The notes under the pieces: generated by a model
Seen by the model: only the letters and a program-made list of their open reading frames with translations
Database searches by the model: none
What the model was told of the DNA's origin: nothing
DNA from: CBDDLD01 sp965250025
GTDB lineage: Bacteria > Bacteroidota > Bacteroidia > Flavobacteriales > Flavobacteriaceae
Length of the DNA stretch: 64,000 nt
NCBI GenBank assembly: GCA_965250025.1
Contig: OZ252283.1
Span: forward strand, 3,162,001 to 3,226,000
Direction of reading: 5' to 3'
Made by a program: the position numbers and the translations under genes
Part shown: piece by piece, positions 50,843-58,402 of the stretch
Layout: every line of letters begins with the position of its first letter
How positions within the stretch are numbered: the first letter of the stretch is position 1

Positions 50843-51601
50843 ATGAATGTTTTCAAGTACATATTCTGGGTTTTGTACCGTATTTGGTTTTATATATTGG
50901 TTGCCACTCCGATTATTGTATTGTTTCCCATCTTACTCCTATCAATATCTCGTGAGCAGTGGTACCCTTTCTTCTTTAAGCTAGCCCGGTTTTGGGCAAA
51001 GTTCATTTTAATAGGCATGGGATTTGCTTATAATATTACAAAGCAGGAGGTTCCCATAAAAGGCAACAGTTACATGTTTGTGGCCAACCATACCTCCATG
51101 ACAGATATTATGCTGATGCTTGTTGCGGTTAAAAACCCCTTTGTATTTGTTGGCAAAAAAGAATTGGCAAAGATCCCTCTATTTGGTTTTTTTTATAAGC
51201 GTACCTGTATTTTGGTAGACCGGAGCAGTGCTAAAAGCAGGCAAGCTGTATTTCTCAGAGCACAGCGACGACTTAAACAAGGGCTTAGCATTTGTATTTT
51301 TCCCGAAGGCGGTGTCCCCGAAGAACATGTTATGCTCGATAATTTTAAAGATGGTGCGTTTCGTTTGGCCATCAACCACCAGATCCCTGTAGTACCCATG
51401 TCCTTTATTGATAATAAAAAGCGGTTTTCCTATACCTTTTTTAGTGGCGGCCCCGGTCCTATGCGAGCTGTAATCCATAACTTTATACATACCAAAGGCT
51501 TAAAAACCGAAGACACAAAATCCATAAGTGACCAAACCCGTACACTGATCTCTGACGAACTATTGAAACATAAAACCGTATTAAAAAAAGCCGCTCATTA
51601 A
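50843..51601 (+). CDS. plsC: Lysophospholipid (1-acyl-glycerol-3-phosphate) acyltransferase
   Basis: A 252-residue inner-membrane enzyme that adds the second acyl chain in phospholipid synthesis. Two N-terminal membrane segments, the catalytic 'VANHTSMTDIM' (NHx4D), 'FVGKKELAKIPLFGFFYKR' and 'CIFPEGGVPEE' (phosphate-binding). The gene symbol is the usual one for this activity; other acyl acceptors are possible. The terminator overlaps its stop codon. Confidence 0.87.
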   Translation: MNVFKYIFWVLYRIWFYILVATPIIVLFPILLLSISREQWYPFFFKLARFWAKFILIGMGFAYNITKQEVPIKGNSYMFVANHTSMTDIMLMLVAVKNPFVFVGKKELAKIPLFGFFYKRTCILVDRSSAKSRQAVFLRAQRRLKQGLSICIFPEGGVPEEHVMLDNFKDGAFRLAINHQIPVVPMSFIDNKKRFSYTFFSGGPGPMRAVIHNFIHTKGLKTEDTKSISDQTRTLISDELLKHKTVLKKAAH

Positions 51602-51619
51602 CCACATGAGCGACTTTTT
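51592..51619 (+). terminator. Terminator after the acyltransferase gene
   Basis: A 7-base stem (51592-51598 with 51606-51612) with a 7-base loop and five T at 51615-51619. The stem includes the last codons of the gene. Confidence 0.55.
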
Positions 51620-51681
51620 ATAGTCATTGCATTCATCATTGCTTAATAGTTGCAACAACTAATCTAACCAACTAAAAAAAC

Positions 51682-53205
51682 CTAAAACTTAAAACTTAAG
51701 CCTGTATATACACCAATAAAAAATGGTTGAAAATCACCAAAGCTGTTATTGAATGTATTGATTTGATACTTGAACATAGGTTCAAGATTCGCATTTAATC
51801 GTTTTGTAATGCTGTAATCGATTCCTATACCAAAATTAGCACTGTAACTGGTACTATTAATATTATTGGCTTCTCCTATCAACGTATTGTTACCATTAAC
51901 ATCCGCATATATTTCATTATCACTCAAGAAGAAAGTGCTAAACCCACCTATAACATTTATCCCAAGTCGTTTATCAATCAATCGATACTCTAGCTCTAAA
52001 GGCACCTCAATAAATCCGAACCGTTGATCCAAATCGCCTTCTATTTTTGTATTCAACAGTTCAGGGACTGACGCAAAACTTAATGTTGGTGAACTTATAA
52101 ATGAGAGCGATTGTACACCTCCTGTAAAATCAATATTTCCGATCCCAGAACTTGTACCTCTTGCCTGAGTATCTGCACCGGCAAATACCAGAACATCATT
52201 AGTAGAATAACTTAGATCTACCCTATGAATCCCTGCTCGTACTTTTAATCTGTCGTTAATAGCATAGCCACCGTTGATCCCATAGCTCATATTAAGTTCA
52301 CCTCTTTTGGTATTTTGATTGAACTGACTGTGAATCGGGGATCCTTCTCCAAACGAACTAAAATAAACAGGTGCCACATTGGGTGCAATGCTCCACCTGT
52401 TCTTTTTGCCTTCTTCTTTTTCATTAATACTTTCGTTTTCAGCAATAGCATCTTCTATGGATTGTGCTTTCTCAAGAGTATCTATTAAAGCCATCACGTC
52501 CAACGCTACAGTATCTATTTTAGTCGTGCGTAAATATTTTGCTATGGGAGTAAGTGCGAGTGAACTTTCGCCGTTTTGTTTGTTAGCACTAAGTATATCA
52601 TGGATCTCAGATCTTGTTTTAATGCCACCTGTACTGTTACTTTCTCTTTTTTGTTTGTTGTGACGCTGTGCTATGGTCGTTCTTACCTTATCAGAACCTA
52701 AAGTATTGGCATTCGTTGTTGTGTTAAACGATGGGCTACCATTAGTACCATTATCACTGCCATTAGTTTCATCATTGGTCGTTGTGGCAATACCTCTTTG
52801 CAACTCATCATTCGACCCTTGTTCAGCATCGTGCTGATTCCCCACGTCTTCGTTGTTTAGAGGATCTCCGGCCAATTCTGTAGCTTTACTATTAGTCGTA
52901 GGCTGGGTATGGTCTGCAGATTTAATAGCCTCATTATTCTTTTGATCCGATTGCTCTTCGGTCGCTACTACCGGTAATGTTTCTTCTTCAGATGTACTAT
53001 CAAATACATTATAGCCAACGGTAAAAATAAGCGCTAGTAAAGCTGCAACACCGGCAACTCTCCACCAAACAGGAATAATGCGGCGTTTCTTCTTATTACC
53101 GTGTAATTCCGCTTCGATACGTTCCCATACAGCGTCGCTCGGAGTCGCTTCAAAATCTTTGAATTTCTCCTGAAACAGTCGGTCTATATTTTTTTGGTCG
53201 CTCAT
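51682..53205 (-). CDS. Transenvelope protein: anti-sigma-like N-terminus, membrane helix, outer-membrane barrel
   Basis: A 507-residue protein of unusual layout. Residues 1-44 are soluble and resemble anti-sigma N-termini ('LFQEKFKDFEATPSDAVWER'), followed by one membrane helix at about 46-68, a long Ser/Thr/Asn-rich linker (~70-250) and a C-terminal region of amphipathic strands ending 'GVYTGLSFKF', an outer-membrane-type barrel. It has no signal peptide; the helix would place the N-terminus in the cytoplasm. Its ATG overlaps the sigma-factor stop (TAATG), which implies coupled translation. Inference: an anti-sigma factor whose own tail reaches and inserts in the outer membrane. Confidence 0.75.
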   Translation of the reverse strand: MSDQKNIDRLFQEKFKDFEATPSDAVWERIEAELHGNKKKRRIIPVWWRVAGVAALLALIFTVGYNVFDSTSEEETLPVVATEEQSDQKNNEAIKSADHTQPTTNSKATELAGDPLNNEDVGNQHDAEQGSNDELQRGIATTTNDETNGSDNGTNGSPSFNTTTNANTLGSDKVRTTIAQRHNKQKRESNSTGGIKTRSEIHDILSANKQNGESSLALTPIAKYLRTTKIDTVALDVMALIDTLEKAQSIEDAIAENESINEKEEGKKNRWSIAPNVAPVYFSSFGEGSPIHSQFNQNTKRGELNMSYGINGGYAINDRLKVRAGIHRVDLSYSTNDVLVFAGADTQARGTSSGIGNIDFTGGVQSLSFISSPTLSFASVPELLNTKIEGDLDQRFGFIEVPLELEYRLIDKRLGINVIGGFSTFFLSDNEIYADVNGNNTLIGEANNINSTSYSANFGIGIDYSITKRLNANLEPMFKYQINTFNNSFGDFQPFFIGVYTGLSFKF

Positions 53206-53747
53206 TATAAGGACTGCGAATTTCTATTCGTTCTGTAATTTTCTATTTTATTCTTTAAAATCAATCTGGCTCTTGCCAAATTAGATTTTGAGGTCCCTTC
53301 AGAAATGCTCAACATTTTAGCAATCTCCTTATGAGAATAATCATCCATCACATACAGGTTAAATACCAATCGATACCGATCTGGTAATTCCTGAATAATC
53401 TGTAAAAGGTAATCGATAGATATCCCATCATCATCAATTTCAACAACCACATCCTCTATCAGATCTTCATTAATAATATCAAAAACGCCTGCTGTTCTGT
53501 AGCGTTGTAACGCTGTATTAATAGCTATGCGCTTTATCCAGCCTTCAAAAGAACCTTTTTTATTATACTGTTCTATTTTATTAAAAACAGTAATGAATGC
53601 ATCCTGCAGATTATCTTCTGCTTCGGCATAATTTCTTGAATACTTAAGGCAGAGCGAAAACAATTTACTCGCATAGAGTTTATATAGTTGGCCCTGGGCT
53701 TTAGCATCTCGTTTTTTACAATCATTTATGAGTCCTTCTAAACTCAC
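53205..53747 (-). CDS. ECF sigma-70 factor
   Basis: A 180-residue sigma factor. Region 2: 'LYKLYASKLFSLCLKYSRNY', 'AEDNLQDAFITVFNKI' and 'FEGWIKRIAINTALQRYR'. Region 4: 'LPDRYRLVFNLYVMDDYSHK' with 'EIAKMLSISEGTSKSNLARA'. It is directly coupled to the anti-sigma-barrel gene by a one-base stop/start overlap and lies 27 bases downstream of a lipoprotein gene. It differs in type from the FecI-like sigma at 15647. Confidence 0.93.
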   Translation of the reverse strand: MSLEGLINDCKKRDAKAQGQLYKLYASKLFSLCLKYSRNYAEAEDNLQDAFITVFNKIEQYNKKGSFEGWIKRIAINTALQRYRTAGVFDIINEDLIEDVVVEIDDDGISIDYLLQIIQELPDRYRLVFNLYVMDDYSHKEIAKMLSISEGTSKSNLARARLILKNKIENYRTNRNSQSL

Positions 53748-53774
53748 ATTTTTTAATAGTATTAGTTAGTCATA

Positions 53775-54188
53775 TTAGTTTACTACCGGAACTTCAACAA
53801 TGTAATATTGATCTAGGTTAGTCGTTGAATCCTGACCTTGAAAAAATTTAAATATATAAGGTCCCGTATCATTAACTACAAAATCAAAACTCACTTCAAC
53901 AAGCTCTTCAGATGTATTACACTGTGCATTTGTGTAAACGGTATTTACTACAGCTACGGTTCTTTCATTACCATTAACCTGATAAATAAAATCGTTAAAC
54001 TCATAACAATCGTTCGGTATTCTATAAGTCATTGATATCTCATGCACTTCTCCAAAATAAAATTGCTGCGGAATAGTTACACTTTCTATCGACATCACTT
54101 CTAAAAAGAAATTAGGTGGATTATCGTTTTCAATACTACAGGAGTGAAAGAGTATCAATGAAAAAACTAATAAAACATACCTCTTCAT
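53775..54188 (-). CDS. Lipoprotein at the head of the sigma-factor operon
   Basis: A 137-residue lipoprotein (lipobox 'LILFHSC', Cys about 16). The mature part reads as a single beta-sandwich-like domain ('QFYFGEVHEISMTYRIPNDC', 'VSFDFVVNDTGPYIFKFF') with two Cys that may pair. I do not recognise the family. Only 27 bases separate it from the ECF sigma gene, so it is probably the first gene of that operon and may sense or modulate the envelope signal. Confidence 0.7.
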   Translation of the reverse strand: MKRYVLLVFSLILFHSCSIENDNPPNFFLEVMSIESVTIPQQFYFGEVHEISMTYRIPNDCYEFNDFIYQVNGNERTVAVVNTVYTNAQCNTSEELVEVSFDFVVNDTGPYIFKFFQGQDSTTNLDQYYIVEVPVVN

Positions 54189-54253
54189 AAACTATAATTA
54201 ATCAATTTTCAATTGTTAGATGCAGGAAGTACAAAATGGTTGCGTCTAAATAT

Positions 54254-54280
54254 AAAAAAATCCTGAAAAATCAGGATTTT
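54254..54280 (-). terminator. Terminator after recA
   Basis: A perfect 10-base stem (54257-54266 with 54271-54280) around AAAA. On the minus strand it is followed by a T-run, so it ends the recA transcript. Confidence 0.8.
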
Positions 54281-54288
54281 AGAAGTTT

Positions 54289-55296
54289 TTAGTCGTTCTC
54301 GCTATTTACTGAGGCCCTCACCTTTTCTTCCAGTTCATCCATAAGTTCCGGATTGTCCTTGATCATGGTTTTTACAGCATCTCTTCCTTGCCCAAGCTTG
54401 GTTTCGTCATAACTAAACCACGATCCGCTTTTCTTAATGATATTATGATCCACAGCGATATCCAGTACTTCTCCGACTTTAGACACGCCTTCGCCATACA
54501 TGATATCAAATTCAGCGGTTTTGAACGGTGGTGCTACCTTGTTTTTAACCACCTTTACTCGGGTCTTATTTCCGATGACACTTCCATCCGTGTTTTTAAT
54601 TTGAGTAGAGCGTCTGATATCTAATCGTACTGAAGCATAAAACTTCAACGCATTACCTCCAGTGGTGGTTTCAGGGTTACCAAACATCACCCCTATCTTT
54701 TCACGCAATTGATTGATAAAAATCATGGTACAATTGGTTTTACTGATCGACGCTGTTAATTTTCTCAATGCTTGAGACATTAATCGGGCGTGCAGCCCCA
54801 TTTTAGAATCGCCCATCTCACCTTCTATTTCGCTTTTTGGGGTAAGAGCAGCTACCGAATCGACAACGACAACATCTATAGCGCCGGATCTTACCAAATT
54901 ATCTGCAATTTCCAAGGCTTGTTCTCCATGATCGGGCTGAGAGATGATGAGGTCATTAATATCAACACCAAGTTTTTCTGCATAAAACCTGTCAAAAGCA
55001 TGTTCCGCATCAATAAATGCAGCAATACCTCCAGCTTTTTGTGCTTCGGCAATGGCATGTAATGTTAATGTGGTTTTACCTGAAGATTCCGGGCCATAGA
55101 TTTCAATAACACGACCTCTTGGATAACCTCCAACGCCTAATGCCATATCTAAACCTAAGGATCCCGAGGATATGGCATCAATATCTTCAATGGCCGCATC
55201 GCTCATTTTCATTACTGTACCTTTACCATATGCCTTGTCCAGCTTATCTAAAGTCAGCTTCAAAGCCTTTAATTTTGCATCTTTTTCACTACTCAT
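54289..55296 (-). CDS. recA: Recombinase A
   Basis: A 335-residue RecA that polymerises on single-stranded DNA for recombination and triggers the damage response. Walker A 'GPESSGKTTL' (about 68-77), Walker B 'VVVVDSVAAL', L2 loop region 'NQLREKIGVMFGNPETTTGG' and the C-terminal acidic domain. The ATG at 55296 ('MSSEKDAKLK') is preferred; the ATG at 55311 is five codons upstream. A plausible promoter lies at 55326-55356 on the minus strand (TTG, 20 bases, TATTTTAG). No SOS box was recognised. Confidence 0.97.
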   Translation of the reverse strand: MSSEKDAKLKALKLTLDKLDKAYGKGTVMKMSDAAIEDIDAISSGSLGLDMALGVGGYPRGRVIEIYGPESSGKTTLTLHAIAEAQKAGGIAAFIDAEHAFDRFYAEKLGVDINDLIISQPDHGEQALEIADNLVRSGAIDVVVVDSVAALTPKSEIEGEMGDSKMGLHARLMSQALRKLTASISKTNCTMIFINQLREKIGVMFGNPETTTGGNALKFYASVRLDIRRSTQIKNTDGSVIGNKTRVKVVKNKVAPPFKTAEFDIMYGEGVSKVGEVLDIAVDHNIIKKSGSWFSYDETKLGQGRDAVKTMIKDNPELMDELEEKVRASVNSEND

Positions 55297-55325
55297 GTGT
55301 TCTGTTTTCAATTTTAATTTAATAG

Positions 55326-55356
55326 CTAAAATACCACTTCTTTTATCGTATTACAA
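55326..55356 (-). promoter_or_regulatory. Probable recA promoter
   Basis: On the minus strand a TTG (55354-55356), a 20-base spacer and TATTTTAG (55326-55333, one base from TAnnTTTG). Confidence 0.45.
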
Positions 55357-55396
55357 TTTTATAACGCAACCATTTTATACTTTTTGCATCTACTAT

Positions 55397-55552
55397 ATGA
55401 AAAAGGAAAAAATTGCTATTAAAAAGACCTATTGGTTTTTAGGTTTAATCTCAAAAAAAGTGAAATTTTTTAGAAGAACTATCTTTAACAAAGCTTTAGG
55501 TGTTTCAGTTACTATATCTGTAAATAGTAATTGTAAAGCCGATGGCGGATGA
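55397..55552 (+). CDS. Small basic protein (51 residues) ending in Gly-Gly
   Basis: An ATG-to-TGA frame of 52 codons in the 425-base gap 55297-55721. The product is basic and aromatic at the start ('MKKEKIAIKKTYWFLG'), then 'RRTIFNKALGVSVTISV' and a C-terminus 'NSNCKADGG'. A perfect terminator follows 57 bases after the stop, which supports a transcribed unit. The upstream sequence has a TACTTTTTG box, one base longer than the promoter consensus. Function unknown; the single Cys and C-terminal GG could suit a peptide that is processed or modified, but no maturation enzyme is nearby. Confidence 0.5.
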   Translation: MKKEKIAIKKTYWFLGLISKKVKFFRRTIFNKALGVSVTISVNSNCKADGG

Positions 55553-55609
55553 CTCGTTTAAATATTTTTAAGTTGATAAATTAAAAAATATTAATAACGA
55601 GTTAGTCTG

Positions 55610-55647
55610 AAAAAAGCATCTTAAAACACATTTAAGATGCTTTTTTG
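55610..55647 (+). terminator. Strong terminator after the 51-residue ORF
   Basis: A perfect 16-base stem (55610-55625 with 55631-55646) with a 5-base loop; the 3' arm ends in six T. Because recA runs the other way, it most simply serves the small ORF. Confidence 0.9.
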
Positions 55648-55678
55648 CATTATAGATTAGCACTTTATGCAAAAGGTG

Positions 55679-55686
55679 TACATTTG
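55679..55686 (+). promoter_or_regulatory. -7 promoter box (TACATTTG) for trhO
   Basis: An exact TAnnTTTG match 35 bases before the ATG at 55722. Confidence 0.55.
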
Positions 55687-55721
55687 CAAAAAATTCTTTA
55701 ACCTTAAAACATTCGTATAGC

Positions 55722-56792
55722 ATGCAACTGTACAATAACTTAAGTGCTAAAGAAAGAGAAGAACTTATACGTAAGGCCGGTAAAGATCGCCTTACCATCT
55801 CTTTCTACAAATACGCAAAGATCGGAAATCCCGAAGTCTTCAGAAATCATCTGTTTTTAACCTGGAACGACTTGGATGTTCTCGGTAGAATATATGTCGC
55901 CTATGAAGGCATTAATGCACAATTGTCTGTTCCTGCAGATCATTTTAACGCCTTTAAAACGCATTTAGATACCATTTCGTTTTTAAAGAATGTAAGGCTC
56001 AATATTGCTATAGAGCATGATAATTATGCTTTTCTAAAACTAAAAGTGAAGGTAAGAGATAAGATTGTTGCCGACGGATTAAACGACAACAGTTTTGATG
56101 TCACCAATAAAGGAATCCACGTTAACGCAGAAACGTTTAACACGCTTATTGAAGATCCTAACACTATTTTAGTGGATATGCGTAATCATTACGAAAGCGA
56201 GATTGGTCATTTTAAAAACGCCATAACTCCCGATGTAGATACATTTAGAGACTCCTTACCAATTATAGAAGAAGATCTTAAAGATCACAAAGAAGATAAA
56301 AACCTCGTCATGTATTGTACAGGAGGCATACGATGCGAAAAAGCCAGTGCGTATTACAAACACAAAGGGTTTAAAAACGTATACCAGTTAGAAGGTGGCA
56401 TTATCAACTATGTAAGACAGGTAGAGGAAGGTGACCTTGAAAACAAGTTTATTGGTAAGAACTTTGTTTTTGATCAGCGACGATCAGAACGTATCTCAGA
56501 AGATATTATTGCCAACTGCCATCAGTGTGGCAAACCTGCCGACACACACACCAACTGTGCTAATGAAGCTTGCCATTTATTATTCATTCAATGTGACGAA
56601 TGCAAGGAAAAAATGGAAAATTGCTGCTCAACAACCTGTATGGAAGTCAATAGATTACCTTACGAAGAACAAAAAGCACTTAGAAAAGGTCAAGGCAATA
56701 GTAATGATATCTTTAAAAAAGGACGAACAGATCATTTGCCGTACAAGAAGGACCTGAGGAATATTTTTGAAACTTTGACCCCTAAATCCTAG
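55722..56792 (+). CDS. trhO: tRNA U34 hydroxylase TrhO (rhodanese family, YceA-type)
   Basis: A 356-residue protein that hydroxylates uridine 34 of tRNA with molecular oxygen (known for E. coli TrhO). It has an N-terminal acylphosphatase-like domain ('LGRIYVAYEGINAQLSVP'), a rhodanese domain with active Cys199 ('VMYCTGGIRCEKA') and 'VYQLEGGIINYVRQ', and a C-terminal Cys-rich zinc module ('CHQCGKPADTH', 'CDECKEKMENCCSTTC'). The TrhP-like gene starts 7 bases after its stop, so both hydroxylases of the same nucleotide are on one transcript. Confidence 0.93.
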   Translation: MQLYNNLSAKEREELIRKAGKDRLTISFYKYAKIGNPEVFRNHLFLTWNDLDVLGRIYVAYEGINAQLSVPADHFNAFKTHLDTISFLKNVRLNIAIEHDNYAFLKLKVKVRDKIVADGLNDNSFDVTNKGIHVNAETFNTLIEDPNTILVDMRNHYESEIGHFKNAITPDVDTFRDSLPIIEEDLKDHKEDKNLVMYCTGGIRCEKASAYYKHKGFKNVYQLEGGIINYVRQVEEGDLENKFIGKNFVFDQRRSERISEDIIANCHQCGKPADTHTNCANEACHLLFIQCDECKEKMENCCSTTCMEVNRLPYEEQKALRKGQGNSNDIFKKGRTDHLPYKKDLRNIFETLTPKS

Positions 56793-56799
56793 TATTATT

Positions 56800-58047
56800 A
56801 TGCAAAAAATAGAACTTATGGCTCCTGCAGGAAATTTTGAATCCTTGCAGGCTGCATTAGACAATGGTGCGGATTCTGTTTATTTTGGTGTAGAACAACT
56901 AAACATGCGGGCGCGGGCATCGATTAATTTTACATTAGATGATCTCGAAGAAATTGCCAGACGCTGCCAAAAACAGGACGTAAGAACATACCTTACTTTA
57001 AATACTATTATTTATGACCATGATCTTTCTGTGGTAAAAACATTAGTCAAAAAAGCTAAGGAAGCAAACATTACTGCTGTAATTGCTATGGATCAGGCCG
57101 TTATTGCTATTGCCAGAGCTCATGATATGGAAGTTCATATCTCCACACAAATAAACATTACCAACATAGAAACGGTAAAGTTTTATGCCATGTTTGCTGA
57201 TACTATGGTTTTAAGTAGAGAGTTAAGTCTAAGACAGGTAAAGCACATTACAGATCAAATAACTAAAGAACAAGTTAAAGGCCCTTCAAGACGCTTGGTT
57301 GAAGTGGAAATTTTTGGACATGGCGCACTGTGTATGGCTGTTTCCGGAAAATGCTACATGAGTTTACATTCTCAAAATTCATCGGCAAACAGAGGCGCTT
57401 GCAAGCAAAACTGTAGAAAAAAATATACGGTTGTAGATCAGGAGACCGGTTTTGAAATGGAGTTAGATAATGAATATATTATGTCTCCAAAAGACCTTTG
57501 TACAATAGATTTTTTAGATCAGGTAGCTGATTCGGGTATAAAGGTATTAAAAATAGAAGGTCGGGGCAGAGCTCCGGAGTATGTAGCGAAGGTTATTAAA
57601 TGTTATAGAGAGGCAATAGATAGTTTAGCGGATGATTCCTATAATAATGACAAGATTAATGGTTGGATGGCAGAGCTCGAAAAGGTATATAACAGAGGGT
57701 TTTGGAGCGGTTACTATCTGGGTCAGAAGTTAGGAGAATGGAGTAAAGGGTCTGGAAGTCATGCCACGCAAAAGAAAGTTTACATAGGTAAAGGGGTTCA
57801 TTTTTATCCAAAAGTACAGGTAGGAGAATTTAAAATCGAAGCCTATGATATTACTCTGGGAGATACTATTTTAATTACCGGGCCAACAACCGGAGCGAAA
57901 GAGTTAAAACTGGATAAGATGTTAGTTAACGATCAGCCCATAAGCAAAGGGAAGAAAGGAGATTCAATTACAATGCCTCTGGATTTTAGAATCCGCCCTT
58001 CAGACAAACTATACAAGATAGTTAAACAAAATGTTGATACCCAATGA
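56800..58047 (+). CDS. trhP: tRNA U34 hydroxylase TrhP (peptidase U32 family)
   Basis: A 415-residue U32-family protein. The U32 signature 'VEIFGHGALCMAVSGKCYMS' is present, with four cysteines (about 178, 185, 201 and 205) that in this family hold an iron-sulfur cluster. TrhP makes 5-hydroxyuridine at tRNA position 34 with prephenate as partner (known for E. coli YegQ). The C-terminal OB-like domain ('VQVGEFKIEAYDITLGDTIL') is present. Some U32 proteins act in other pathways, but the link to trhO strongly favours this role. The ferredoxin gene overlaps its stop by 4 bases. Confidence 0.88.
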   Translation: MQKIELMAPAGNFESLQAALDNGADSVYFGVEQLNMRARASINFTLDDLEEIARRCQKQDVRTYLTLNTIIYDHDLSVVKTLVKKAKEANITAVIAMDQAVIAIARAHDMEVHISTQINITNIETVKFYAMFADTMVLSRELSLRQVKHITDQITKEQVKGPSRRLVEVEIFGHGALCMAVSGKCYMSLHSQNSSANRGACKQNCRKKYTVVDQETGFEMELDNEYIMSPKDLCTIDFLDQVADSGIKVLKIEGRGRAPEYVAKVIKCYREAIDSLADDSYNNDKINGWMAELEKVYNRGFWSGYYLGQKLGEWSKGSGSHATQKKVYIGKGVHFYPKVQVGEFKIEAYDITLGDTILITGPTTGAKELKLDKMLVNDQPISKGKKGDSITMPLDFRIRPSDKLYKIVKQNVDTQ

Positions 58048-58274
58048 TCGTAATTACACTTCAAAGGCAAAAATGTATAGGCTGTAATTATTGTGTAGAA
58101 CTAGCTCCAAAACAGTTTCAAATGTCAAAAAAAGATGGAAAATCTGTATTGCTTAACAGTATTGAAAAAAAAGGGTTTTTTACTTTAAAGTCTAAAAACG
58201 AAACCCTTTTGGAGCCTTGTGAAAATGCAGCTAAAGCTTGTCCGGTAAAGATTATCAGTGTAAAAGCGTTTTAA
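58044..58274 (+). CDS. Small [4Fe-4S] ferredoxin
   Basis: A 76-residue single-cluster ferredoxin: Cys11, 14 and 17 in 'CIGCNYCVELAP' and Cys66 in 'AAKACPVKII', with an extra Cys at 59 ('EPCENA'). It begins with ATGA overlapping the TrhP stop, so it is translationally coupled. Inference: it supplies electrons to, or helps maintain the cluster of, the TrhP protein. It is short of the second cluster of classic 2x[4Fe-4S] ferredoxins. Confidence 0.9.
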   Translation: MIVITLQRQKCIGCNYCVELAPKQFQMSKKDGKSVLLNSIEKKGFFTLKSKNETLLEPCENAAKACPVKIISVKAF

Positions 58275-58402
58275 CACGTTTGGGTTAGCACTCAATATGT
58301 TTTTCTAAGTCCTAATAATAATAGTATATTTACTTTTTAATTATTTATGAATCCTTACATCTTAAAAAATTAACCTTTTAAGATTTAATATATAGAATTT
58401 TT

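Noticed and set aside
58359..58384. AT-rich hairpin before ricT as a riboswitch or terminator
   Set aside because: Only 9 A/T-rich pairs with no T-run or conserved class; could be chance in AT-rich DNA.
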